From assembly GCA_949457475.1 (NCBI GenBank), contig CASUON010000004.1, forward strand, positions 1 to 33,743: a stretch of DNA of 33,743 bases. Reading direction: 5' to 3'. Of the stretch, positions 1 to 8,677 are shown one piece after another. Numbering within the stretch: the first letter of the stretch is position 1; each line of letters starts with the position of its first letter. The notes under the pieces were generated by a model that searched no databases, was not told the DNA's origin, and saw only the letters and a program-made list of their open reading frames with translations. The stretch is from an uncultured Lachnospiraceae bacterium. GTDB taxonomy: Bacteria > Bacillota > Clostridia > Lachnospirales > Lachnospiraceae. Both the position numbers and the translations under genes were made by a program.

Positions 1-189
1 AATTCTTAGCATCCTGCCCACAAAACAGGATTTTCGGGCACGGATGCCCGAAAAAAGGGCTTGCGCCATGGATGGCGGTCAAGCCCTGGTCCGTCCGGTA
101 TGGATACTTTTACGCAGGATGCTTAGAATTTCTTACATCCCGAAGCTGGAACATCCGGGAGGGCTTGCGGCCTGGTTCCAGCGTCCGGG
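1..189. repeat. Multi-hairpin intergenic element (candidate structured RNA or MITE-like repeat)
   Basis: Near-perfect 17-bp inverted repeat 1-17 / 114-130 (AATTCTTAGCATCCTGC / GCAGGATGCTTAGAATT, one mismatch). It encloses a perfect 10-bp hairpin 31-54 (TTTTCGGGCA-CGGA-TGCCCGAAAA) and a hairpin 57-86 (GGGCTTG.CGCC-ATGGAT-GGCG.CAAGCCC). A further 8-bp hairpin follows at 145-182 (GCTGGAAC / GTTCCAGC). Confidence 0.5.
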
Positions 190-235
190 TAGCACAAACC
201 TTAAAAATTGTCCCCCCCGTGAAAAGCAACACGCT

Positions 236-469
236 CTAGTACTCCTTCGCAATATCTTCTACCCCGCAAGCTCTCATAAAGCTTTCCAAATCTTTGCCGT
301 TTCGGATAAACATCACTTCTTCGAACTTGCCGGTATGGATATCTTTAAACCCGGCCACCTGCTCCCCATTGCAGATACTGCATTTCAATACCGGCTTCTG
401 CCGGCTTTTATCATACTGGAGCTTTTCGCTCTCCGCCTGCCCTTTTGCTTTTTTTCTTTGAAATAACAT
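236..469 (-). CDS. Small conserved-type hypothetical protein (77 aa) with one CxxC motif
   Basis: ORF with coherent composition (LKCSICNGEQVAGFKDIHTGKFEEVMFIRN). Followed on its 3' side by the structured intergenic element. Confidence 0.6.
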   Translation of the reverse strand: MLFQRKKAKGQAESEKLQYDKSRQKPVLKCSICNGEQVAGFKDIHTGKFEEVMFIRNGKDLESFMRACGVEDIAKEY

Positions 470-542
470 TTAACCCCCTCCTAACCCACAGCTTAAAATA
501 TTTATGAAATAAATATTTAATTATCTTATTTAATTATCCTAT

Positions 543-2270
543 TTAATTATCTACCCGTTTTGCCACAACTACCAGCCTGCCGTTTTCCTGGGAATATTCA
601 CAAGTAGACAGCATAATCGTCTGATCCCCATATCGTAGCTCCTCCCCGGTATCAAACAGCTTGTTGCGGTTGATAAACGCAAGGCATTCTTGGAACTCCT
701 CCTGCGTATCATAATGAAAAAAACGGTAATAGCGGAACCCTTCTTCATCCTGATATAAAATCCTTGTTTTTAGTACCGCAACGACCCGGTACTGTCCAGT
801 TTCATAGATCGTATCATACTGGATATCCTGATGTTCCCGAAAATAGTCGTAATCCATAAATTTTTCAAGTGTGCCGAATATATGTCCGCTGTTCATATTA
901 TGCCCATAAATCACCGTATTGTCGTCCTGCGGATAACATCCGCTTTTACTGTCCACGAACAAAGAGCCTTCCGCCGACGGTTTTCCTGTATAGTCTCGAT
1001 GGAGATAGTAATACTTTTCACCTTTTTCCTCATCGTCGGACTGCATGACCGGAACATCGATTTCCGTCCCGGGTATTTTCAACCAGCCGAAGACGTCTGG
1101 ATAGTTTTCGCAAAAGGACTGGTACTGCCCCAAAATATCTGGTGCCTTTAACTCGGAATTTGCGCGGCCTTCGGACTGCATCTGGTTTTGTGCGTCTGAA
1201 TCTGGCTGTCCGTCTTCCGTTGCGTTTTTACCTGATGCATCATCTGGCGCAGCATCCTTTAACTGTTGCTGCTCCAACGCAGAAACTTCTGGCGCAGCGT
1301 TCTTTGACTGTTGCTGCTCCAACGCAGAAACTTCTGGCGCAGCATTCTTTGAGCGTTGCTGCTCTAACGCCGTAACTTCCACCGTACGATCCGGCGTGTG
1401 GTCTGCAACGGAAACCTGTCCTTTTTGCGCGTCCTGTTTTGCCGTAGTTTCTTTGACGGAAGGACGCAGCTGCTTTAGGCAGGAATATACCTGCTTATGT
1501 GCCAGCTGCGTATAGACTGCCGCTCCGCCGGCAAGGAAAGCCAAGCATAAAAATATATTCCTTATTGCAGTAGGCCGTTTCCTAGCCCCCTCTTTCCCTG
1601 TTTTGTTTTTTTTAAATAAAGACCGGCGCCTCTTTTGTTCCAGTGGTTCTCGAACCTGCTGCGGCTCTAAAACTTCTGTCGGCTCTAACGCAGGTTTTTC
1701 TTTTTTTAAAAACCGTTCCTGGAGCGTTTCCATAAAGCTCTCGCCCAGCCAGCTGGAAAAATAGTTTTTGTCATGATTTTTTAAAATCAATAGCGCTTTT
1801 TGAACGTCCGATTCTTTTTTAAAGTCGCAAACCCTACAGACTTTTTCAATCATCTGTATATCCTGCTGCAGCAGCTTCTGCTCGTTTGAAATATTTAATT
1901 CTAATTTTACTGCCAGCTGGTCGGTAAATGATTTTCCAAGTTCGGTATAAAAGTAAAAAGTTGGCTCGTCCGCTATTTCCCGGTACTGCCCTTTCCAGTA
2001 ATCTTCGTCCTTATCTATGCCATCTTGGATCAGTTTTTGCAGCATATGGACATCCTTTTGCAGTTCTGACCAGCCGTATGACGATTCTTTCATAATAATC
2101 CCATACATCAGCTGCAAAAACGACAGGCCCAATGCGCCGGCAAATTCCAGGTCGCGCCGTTCGGACAGTTTTCGGAAATATTGCTTTAATTGCTTGTCGT
2201 TCATACGCCAGCATTCGGCAATCATATGTTCTATATTTTGTAGGTCAATCCATTCTATATTCCATTTCAT
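543..2270 (-). CDS. Class B sortase with an extra N-terminal cytoplasmic domain, one TM segment and a repetitive linker
   Basis: C-terminal sortase signatures: YGHNM (His), LSTCEY (Cys), GRLVVVAKR (Arg). The domain start YPDVFGWLKIPGTEIDVPVMQ is typical of SrtB. TM around residues 237-257. Confidence 0.88.
   Translation of the reverse strand: MKWNIEWIDLQNIEHMIAECWRMNDKQLKQYFRKLSERRDLEFAGALGLSFLQLMYGIIMKESSYGWSELQKDVHMLQKLIQDGIDKDEDYWKGQYREIADEPTFYFYTELGKSFTDQLAVKLELNISNEQKLLQQDIQMIEKVCRVCDFKKESDVQKALLILKNHDKNYFSSWLGESFMETLQERFLKKEKPALEPTEVLEPQQVREPLEQKRRRSLFKKNKTGKEGARKRPTAIRNIFLCLAFLAGGAAVYTQLAHKQVYSCLKQLRPSVKETTAKQDAQKGQVSVADHTPDRTVEVTALEQQRSKNAAPEVSALEQQQSKNAAPEVSALEQQQLKDAAPDDASGKNATEDGQPDSDAQNQMQSEGRANSELKAPDILGQYQSFCENYPDVFGWLKIPGTEIDVPVMQSDDEEKGEKYYYLHRDYTGKPSAEGSLFVDSKSGCYPQDDNTVIYGHNMNSGHIFGTLEKFMDYDYFREHQDIQYDTIYETGQYRVVAVLKTRILYQDEEGFRYYRFFHYDTQEEFQECLAFINRNKLFDTGEELRYGDQTIMLSTCEYSQENGRLVVVAKRVDN
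1239..1373 (-). repeat. Three in-frame 45-bp repeats encoding about 15-aa units (ALEQQxSKNAAPEVS) in the sortase linker
   Basis: Protein repeats TALEQQRSKNAAPEV / SALEQQQSKNAAPEV / SALEQQQLKDAAPDD, with near-identical DNA at a 45-bp period. Confidence 0.85.
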
Positions 2271-2420
2271 AACAACCCTTCACATTCCATGCCATGTACC
2301 TGTCTACGATATTCTTATTTTATTGGCTTGCAGATCAATTGTCAATATGAATTCAGCCCAAAGGCAAACTTCAGCAAAGCCAAAGGCTGTAAAAATTTAT
2401 TTCAAATTTTGCATAGTTTT

Positions 2421-2448
2421 GCATAGATATCAAAATTCAGGTAACAAT
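2421..2448 (+). promoter_or_regulatory. Sigma-F-like forespore promoter candidate
   Basis: GCATA (2421-2425), 14 nt, then GGTAACAAT (2440-2448). This resembles the sigma-F pattern GYATA-N~15-GGNNANAAT and lies 36 nt before the SpoIIQ-like ATG. Confidence 0.45.
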
Positions 2449-2483
2449 AATCCTAAAAATAAATAGAAGGTGGATGGTACATT

Positions 2484-3317
2484 ATGAAAAGAAATAGAAT
2501 TCGAAGATTTTTCCAGCAAAAACAGTATGCAATCGCCTCTTCCGTCCTTTTTGTGGCCATTGCGGGCATGACCGGTGTCTATTTATCGGACAAAATTACA
2601 GACCAGAATGAGAAAACGGAGCTTGCGCAAGAAGAACACCAACTTGAAAAGCGTCCGGACTATGTATCGTTATCGGATGACAGTGATAACGGGCCAACTG
2701 AAGAAAAATCCGAAAGCGTTACGTCCGTAATCCGGCCAAGCAATGCAGCTACAGATACAACGCCCGCGCAGGATACCAAACCGCCGGTTGCTACGACAAC
2801 GCCGACCAGCCTGCCTGACGGCCCTTCCAGCCCGCGCCAGGAAACGGCGGCGTCAGATGAAACGGCTACACAAGCACAGGCCGCAGGCAAACAAAAGCTC
2901 CATTTTTCTCCAAAAACAGACCTGCACTGGCCGCTGCAAGGCGACGTCATTTTAAATTACAGTATGGACCAGACCGTATACTTTGCCACACTTGAACAGT
3001 ATAAATATAATCCTGCATTAATTATAGCTGGAAAAGTAAACGATCCAGTGCAAGCAGCCGCGACCGGAAAGATTACGGATATATCCACAAACGAAGAAAC
3101 CGGCGTGACGGTCACTATGGACCTTGGCAACGGATACCATGCCGTATATGGACAGCTAAAGGAAGTACTGTACAAAGAAGGCGCGACAGTAGAAGCCGGC
3201 AATGCGATCGGCTACATTGCTGAACCTACGAAATACTATTCTGTGGAAGGCAGCAATTTGTACTTTAAACTGCTAAAAGACGACAAGCCGATCAACCCTA
3301 TGCTATATATCCAATAA
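2484..3317 (+). CDS. spoIIQ: SpoIIQ-like membrane protein with degenerate LytM/M23 domain
   Basis: Short cytoplasmic N-terminus, one TM (IASSVLFVAIAGMTGVYL), low-complexity linker, C-terminal M23-like fold (GKITDISTNEETGVTVTMDLGNGYHAVYGQL...GNAIGYIAEP). The HxH motif is replaced by NLYFKL. Confidence 0.7.
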   Translation: MKRNRIRRFFQQKQYAIASSVLFVAIAGMTGVYLSDKITDQNEKTELAQEEHQLEKRPDYVSLSDDSDNGPTEEKSESVTSVIRPSNAATDTTPAQDTKPPVATTTPTSLPDGPSSPRQETAASDETATQAQAAGKQKLHFSPKTDLHWPLQGDVILNYSMDQTVYFATLEQYKYNPALIIAGKVNDPVQAAATGKITDISTNEETGVTVTMDLGNGYHAVYGQLKEVLYKEGATVEAGNAIGYIAEPTKYYSVEGSNLYFKLLKDDKPINPMLYIQ

Positions 3318-3485
3318 AAAAGCATTGGCAGATAGCCCAAAACAGCATATAATAACTGTGTAACGACCAATCATCAAACTAGAATACAAACACATCCCGA
3401 AAATGCCGGCTAAGATACAATGTGAGTGAATTACCCGGTGCACCAGCCAGCATGCCTGCCAGGCGGTACACAAATTGGTCGATTG

Positions 3486-3600
3486 CATATACGCATTCTA
3501 GGGGGCCGGGTACTGGCCCCCTTACATATACGCATTCTAGGGGGTGGGGTATTGGCACTTTCATATACGCGTTTGGAGGCTTTTGGCGGAGGTCCGATAT
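3486..3600. repeat. Three imperfect about 38-bp tandem repeats upstream of the GIY-YIG gene
   Basis: CATATACGC starts at 3486, 3525 and 3562. The first two copies share CATATACGCATTCTAGGGGG. Confidence 0.75.
3501..3521. other. GC-rich perfect hairpin
   Basis: GGGGGCC-GGGTACT-GGCCCCC, 7-bp stem inside the tandem repeat. Confidence 0.7.
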
Positions 3601-3889
3601 GGAATTACGAAATTATACCTATATTGTAGAATGCAGCGACGGCAAGCTGTATACCGGCTGGACAACCTGTATTGAACGGCGCATCCAAGAACATAACAGC
3701 GGAAGAGGCGCGAAATTTACACGGATGCGGATACCGGTGACGCTACGCTATCTGGAAATTTCAGATACGAAATCAGACGCTATGAAACGCGAAGCGGCGA
3801 TTAAAAAATTAAAGCGCAGCCAAAAGCAGCAGCTAATCCAAGAACACAAGCTGGAAAAAATATTACGGGAAAACAATATCATTGTTTGA
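3599..3889 (+). CDS. GIY-YIG nuclease family protein (UPF0213/YhbQ-like)
   Basis: MELRNYTYIVECSDGKLYTGWTTCIERRIQEHNSGRGAKFTR matches the GIY-YIG signature. The ATG at 3599 has a GGCGGAGG ribosome-binding site; the longer ORF from 3422 runs through the upstream repeats. Confidence 0.85.
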   Translation: MELRNYTYIVECSDGKLYTGWTTCIERRIQEHNSGRGAKFTRMRIPVTLRYLEISDTKSDAMKREAAIKKLKRSQKQQLIQEHKLEKILRENNIIV

Positions 3890-3954
3890 CATTTTATCCC
3901 TTATTTGTTATGATGGTATCCGTTGCAGTTTCGACAGCCATAAAAGGAGAAATT

Positions 3955-5538
3955 ATGAAATTTGACGAATTAGAACTAATACCGAATATTCTGCGCGGAA
4001 TCAAAGAGATGGGATTTGAAGAAGCAACCCCGATCCAGAGCAAGGCGATCCCCGTTATGATGACCGGGCAGGATGTAATCGGACAGGCACAGACCGGAAC
4101 CGGCAAAACCGCCGCATTTGGCATCCCGGTACTGCAGAAAACAGACCCTTTCTGCAAGAAAACACAGACTATGATCTTATCTCCGACAAGAGAGCTGACT
4201 ATACAGGTTGCAGATGAGTTACGCAAACTGAGCAAATATATGCACGGCATTAAAATTTTGCCTATCTATGGCGGACAGGAAATTTCCAAGCAAATCCGTT
4301 CCTTAAAAGGCGGCTGCCAGATCATCGTAGGCACGCCTGGGCGAATTATGGACCATTTGAGGAGGAAGACGATCCGCTGTGAACAAGTCAACACAGTGAT
4401 TTTGGACGAAGCAGACGAGATGCTTGATATGGGATTCCGGGAAGACATTGAAACGATCCTGGAGTACATACCGGGCGAGCATCAAACGGTACTGTTTTCC
4501 GCCACCATGCCAAAACCGATTTTGGATATTACCAGAAAATACCAGCACGACGCGGTTACGATCAAAATTGTAAAAAAAGAGCTGACGGTCCCTGGAATCG
4601 AACAGTATTACTACGACGCAAAACGGCGTGATAAAATCGATATGCTGACCCGCCTGCTGGATTTCCATAACCCAAAACTCTCACTTATCTTTTGTAATAC
4701 GAAACGCTGCGTCGATGAACTTACAAAAGAGCTTTCCGACCGCGGTTATTTTGCGGAAGGCCTTCATGGCGACATGAAGCAGGTACAGCGCGACCGGGTA
4801 ATGAAAAATTTCAGAAGCGGCAAGACCGATATCTTAATCGCCACCGACGTCGCGGCAAGGGGCATCGATGTAGACGATGTAGAAGCTGTATTTAATTACG
4901 ACCTGCCCCAAGACGATGAATATTATGTACACCGCATCGGGCGTACCGGGCGTGCGGGCCGTACCGGGATGGCTTTTACATTTGTAAAAGGCAAGGAAGT
5001 ATATAAGCTTAAAGAAATTGAACGGTATTGTAAGACGAAAATCTATGCGCGCAAGCTCCCGTCTATGGACGATGTTACCGCGATTAAGACAGAAAAGATT
5101 ATGGAGCAGCTAGAACAGATTATGGAAGAAAACGATCTGTCGCACATGATCAACCTGATCGAAAATAAGATCAATGAATCTGATTATACAGCCATGGATA
5201 TTGCCGCGGCCTTTTTAAGGCAGACATTGTATGGCTATGAAGACAACAGCCGTTCCGGCGACGATATTTTCGATTTTGGCGATACTGGGGCGGAAGAAGG
5301 CATGGTACGGCTCTTTATCAATATCGGCAAAAACCAAAAGATCCGCCCGGGTGATATCCTTGGCGCAATCGCTGGCGAATCTGGCATTTCCGGGGACCTA
5401 GTAGGGGCGATCGACATGTACGACAAATATACGTTCGTCGAAGTTCCACGTGAATACGGCAAAGCAGTACTAAAAGCCATGTCAAAGACTAAGATCAAAG
5501 GGAAAGCAATCAATATTGAGCCGGCAAATCAAAAGTAG
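3955..5538 (+). CDS. DEAD/DEAH-box ATP-dependent RNA helicase (DeaD/CshA-type, with C-terminal DbpA-like RNA-binding domain)
   Basis: AQTGTGKT, PTRELT, DEAD, SAT, ARGID and HRIGRTGR motifs. C-terminal VRLFINIGKNQKIRPGDILGAIAGESGI. Start at 3955 after GGAGAA. Confidence 0.95.
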   Translation: MKFDELELIPNILRGIKEMGFEEATPIQSKAIPVMMTGQDVIGQAQTGTGKTAAFGIPVLQKTDPFCKKTQTMILSPTRELTIQVADELRKLSKYMHGIKILPIYGGQEISKQIRSLKGGCQIIVGTPGRIMDHLRRKTIRCEQVNTVILDEADEMLDMGFREDIETILEYIPGEHQTVLFSATMPKPILDITRKYQHDAVTIKIVKKELTVPGIEQYYYDAKRRDKIDMLTRLLDFHNPKLSLIFCNTKRCVDELTKELSDRGYFAEGLHGDMKQVQRDRVMKNFRSGKTDILIATDVAARGIDVDDVEAVFNYDLPQDDEYYVHRIGRTGRAGRTGMAFTFVKGKEVYKLKEIERYCKTKIYARKLPSMDDVTAIKTEKIMEQLEQIMEENDLSHMINLIENKINESDYTAMDIAAAFLRQTLYGYEDNSRSGDDIFDFGDTGAEEGMVRLFINIGKNQKIRPGDILGAIAGESGISGDLVGAIDMYDKYTFVEVPREYGKAVLKAMSKTKIKGKAINIEPANQK

Positions 5539-5595
5539 CGTAAAAAAATAAATATAAAATAAATATTAACAGCATGCGCACCCATTTCTTTTCTG

Positions 5596-5653
5596 GAGCG
5601 TGTTTGAAAAATGCTTTCTGGCAGATTGCGGGAATGATTTTTCAAACACGCTC
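5596..5653. repeat. Perfect 17-bp inverted repeat with 24-nt loop (REP/MITE-like, possible terminator)
   Basis: GAGCGTGTTTGAAAAAT ... ATTTTTCAAACACGCTC, exact reverse complements. Confidence 0.85.
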
Positions 5654-5715
5654 TAATATGTTCCAAACTCTTCCCATGTATTTGTAAAAGTACTTGTGTA
5701 AATAAGTTAACTATC

Positions 5716-5744
5716 TTGTAATTCCTTTCTAAATATGGTATATT
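5716..5744 (+). promoter_or_regulatory. Vegetative-type promoter for panBCD
   Basis: TTGTAA (5716-5721), 17-nt spacer, TATATT (5739-5744) with TG preceding the -10. Predicts a leader of about 275 nt. Confidence 0.5.
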
Positions 5745-6025
5745 GACCGATGAACGGTATTCAAATATGCAAAAGAAACTGTATCATTTTTTCAGTGCTA
5801 CCACGTCCTACCGCTACCGGCAGTCACATTTTTTAATGGCCTGACCAATACCACGCGGACAAACGTGTACCGGCACGGTCTTTCAAATTAAAACAGTCTA
5901 TTCAATCTATTCAATATTATAACGAATCTATTCATCTAATGTTACCGTTCTGTAACACGATTTCAAGTTTTTGAAATTATTGCCCTTAAAGTTCATTTAT
6001 CAACATTTAAAGGAGATTGGATGAT

Positions 6026-6853
6026 ATGAAACATACTGCTATTACATTTAAAGACGCAAAGCAAAAAGGCGAAAAGCTGTCCATGCTGACTGCATACGAC
6101 TATACTACGGCAAAGCTGGTCGACGAAGCCGGCATCCACGCGATCTTAGTCGGCGATTCCCTCGGCATGGTCATGCTTGGATATGAGAATACATGCTCTG
6201 TTACGATGGAAGATATGATCCACCATTGCGCCGCCGTCTCCAGGGGGGCCAAACAGGCGCTGTTGATCGCGGATATGCCGTTTATGTCCTACCAGACGTC
6301 TGTATACGACGCGGTTGTAAACGCGGGACGCCTGGTCAAAGAGGGCCATGCGCAGGCGGTAAAACTAGAAGGCGGCCTGGAAGTATGCGACCATATCCGT
6401 GCAATCGTCCGGGCTTCGATCCCGGTCTGCGCGCATATTGGGCTGACGCCGCAGTCCGTGCACGCGCTTGGCGGATTTAAAGTACAAGGAAAAGGCGAAG
6501 AAGCCGCGCAGCGTTTACTGGATGAAGCACGTGCCGTAGAAGAGGCTGGGGCATTTGCCGTTGTTTTGGAATGCGTGCCGCAGGCGCTCGCGTCTAAAAT
6601 TACGCAGGCGGTCCATATACCGACCATCGGGATCGGCGCCGGCGCCGGATGCGACGGACAGGTGCTCGTATACCAGGATATGCTCGCCATGTATTCTGAT
6701 ATGGCGCCAAAATTTGTCAAACAGTACGCCCAGATTGGCGCACAGATGAAAGAGGCGTTTGCCGCATATAAAAAAGAAGTCTCCGAGGGGGCGTTCCCTG
6801 CACAGGAACATACGTTTAAAATGGATGAAACAATTATTGACAAGTTATACTAA
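6026..6853 (+). CDS. panB: 3-methyl-2-oxobutanoate hydroxymethyltransferase
   Basis: [40 protein letters not shown] and [19 protein letters not shown] are typical PanB. ATG at 6026 lies 10 nt after AGGAG (the ORF track uses TTG at 6017). Confidence 0.97.
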   Translation: MKHTAITFKDAKQKGEKLSMLTAYDYTTAKLVDEAGIHAILVGDSLGMVMLGYENTCSVTMEDMIHHCAAVSRGAKQALLIADMPFMSYQTSVYDAVVNAGRLVKEGHAQAVKLEGGLEVCDHIRAIVRASIPVCAHIGLTPQSVHALGGFKVQGKGEEAAQRLLDEARAVEEAGAFAVVLECVPQALASKITQAVHIPTIGIGAGAGCDGQVLVYQDMLAMYSDMAPKFVKQYAQIGAQMKEAFAAYKKEVSEGAFPAQEHTFKMDETIIDKLY

Positions 6854-6880
6854 ACCGTAGGGATAAAAGGAGGCTATGCA

Positions 6881-7726
6881 ATGGATATCTGCGCTGAAAT
6901 AAAACAAACAAGAGAAACGGTAAAACAGTGGAAAAAAGAAGGCCAGACGATCGGTTTTGTACCGACGATGGGCTATCTGCACGAAGGCCACCTAAGCCTG
7001 ATCCGTGCCGCTAGAAAACAAAATGACCGCGTTGTGGTAAGTATCTTTGTAAATCCCATGCAGTTTGGGCCAAAGGAAGACTTGACAAGCTATCCGCGGG
7101 ATTTGCAAAAAGACGCAAAACTATGTGAAGAGGCAGGCGTAGACCTGATTTTCCATCCGCAGCCGGAAGAGATGTATACGCCTGGTTTTGCCTCTTATGT
7201 AGATATGAACGGGCTGACGGCTGAATTATGCGGCAAAAGCAGGCCGACGCATTTTCGCGGCGTACAGACGGTCGTATTAAAGCTGTTCCATATCGTGGCG
7301 CCTGACCGCGCATATTTCGGGCAAAAAGACGCGCAGCAGCTCGCTGTCATAAAACGCATGGTAAAAGACTTGGATGTAGATGTTGAAATTATTGGATGCC
7401 CGATCGTGCGTGAAGCAGACGGGCTGGCAAAAAGCTCCCGGAATACGTACCTAGACGAAGCACAGCGCCAAGCCGCGCTCGTTCTAAGCCGCAGCCTACA
7501 GACCGCAAAAGGACTGGTCAAAAACGGCGAACGACGCGCCTGCGTAATCAAAGAGGCAATCGCCCATGAAATCGAAAAAGAGCCGCTTGCCAAAATCGAT
7601 TACGTGGAAATCGTAGATTTTGATACGATTACGCCAATTGAAACGTTAGAGCATTCCGTTTTGGTCGCAATCGCCGTATATATCGGAAATACAAGGCTGA
7701 TCGATAACTTTATGGAAGAATTGTAA
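6881..7726 (+). CDS. panC: Pantoate--beta-alanine ligase
   Basis: [39 protein letters not shown] and [10 protein letters not shown] signatures. Confidence 0.97.
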   Translation: MDICAEIKQTRETVKQWKKEGQTIGFVPTMGYLHEGHLSLIRAARKQNDRVVVSIFVNPMQFGPKEDLTSYPRDLQKDAKLCEEAGVDLIFHPQPEEMYTPGFASYVDMNGLTAELCGKSRPTHFRGVQTVVLKLFHIVAPDRAYFGQKDAQQLAVIKRMVKDLDVDVEIIGCPIVREADGLAKSSRNTYLDEAQRQAALVLSRSLQTAKGLVKNGERRACVIKEAIAHEIEKEPLAKIDYVEIVDFDTITPIETLEHSVLVAIAVYIGNTRLIDNFMEEL

Positions 7727-7737
7727 AAGGAGAACCC

Positions 7738-8133
7738 ATGAATCTTACAATGTTAAAAGGAAAAATCCACCGGGCTGCCGTCACCCAGGCGGAATTAAAC
7801 TATGTCGGCAGCATTACGATCGATACGGATCTGATGAAAGCCGCCGGCATCCTGGAATATGAACTTGTGCAGATCGTAGATGTGGAAAATGGAAACCGAT
7901 TTGAGACATATACCATTGCCGGGGAGCCAGGCTCTGGCATGATCTGCTTAAACGGCGCGGCAGCAAGACAGGCAGCCGTAGGCGACCACATTATTATTAT
8001 GTGCTATGCGCAGATGACGCCGGAAGAGGCTAACACCCACAAGCCAAAAGTAGTATTTGTAAACGGCAAAAACCAGATCGCACGGGTAACCAATTACGAG
8101 GAATACGGAAAACTTACAGAAGATTACTGCTAG
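7738..8133 (+). CDS. panD: Aspartate 1-decarboxylase precursor
   Basis: [21 protein letters not shown] with the self-cleaving GS site; [23 protein letters not shown]. Confidence 0.97.
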   Translation: MNLTMLKGKIHRAAVTQAELNYVGSITIDTDLMKAAGILEYELVQIVDVENGNRFETYTIAGEPGSGMICLNGAAARQAAVGDHIIIMCYAQMTPEEANTHKPKVVFVNGKNQIARVTNYEEYGKLTEDYC

Positions 8134-8155
8134 ACACCGCACAGGAGGGCAGATT

Positions 8156-8605
8156 ATGAATCTTACAAGTTTATTTCATTCACCAGTATTCTTATGGCTG
8201 GGATTGATGATCCTGTTTTTAATCATTGAAATTATTACTGTCGGCCTTACAAGCATCTGGTTTGCCGGCGGTTCGCTTGCGGCGCTGGTCGCAGACCTTT
8301 TGGGCCTGCCTTTTCTTTGGCAGGCGATCCTCTTTTTTGCGGTATCTTTCATCCTTTTATTTTTAACAAGGCCATTTGCATTAAAATTCGTAAAACCGCA
8401 TAATATAAAGACAAATTACGAAGAGCTTATTGGAAAAAGCGTGCGTGTCACAGGCCGCATTGACAACCGCGAGGAATGCGGAACCGCCGTATGCAACGGC
8501 CAGGAATGGACAGCCCGCAGCGTTTCGGACGATATCGTAATTGAAGCCGGCGAAACGGCGACCGTCGTCGCCATCAAAGGCGTAAAGCTGATCGTCAAAA
8601 AATGA
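8156..8605 (+). CDS. NfeD-like membrane protein
   Basis: Hydrophobic N-terminus plus C-terminal OB-fold-like segment (LIGKSVRVTGRIDNREECGTAVCNGQEWTARS...IEAGETATVVAIKGVKLIVKK). Confidence 0.85.
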   Translation: MNLTSLFHSPVFLWLGLMILFLIIEIITVGLTSIWFAGGSLAALVADLLGLPFLWQAILFFAVSFILLFLTRPFALKFVKPHNIKTNYEELIGKSVRVTGRIDNREECGTAVCNGQEWTARSVSDDIVIEAGETATVVAIKGVKLIVKK

Positions 8606-8677
8606 CGCCCGCTACTGCCGCGCTGCCGCCATTTCCAGCCGGCGGAACACACCGCCCCAGAAAGGAGCTACCTACAC

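Noticed and set aside
31-54. Hairpin TTTTCGGGCACGGATGCCCGAAAA considered as a rho-independent terminator
   Set aside because: On both strands the T-run precedes and the A-run follows the stem, so no U-tract follows the hairpin.
3422-3598. N-terminal extension of the GIY-YIG ORF
   Set aside because: It translates the tandem repeats and hairpin (YTHSRG...), and a good start with ribosome-binding site exists at 3599.
6289-6843. 184-aa antisense ORF within panB
   Set aside because: Composition (Ser/Thr/Ala/Cys-rich, no domain) fits a shadow frame of a clear GC-rich gene.
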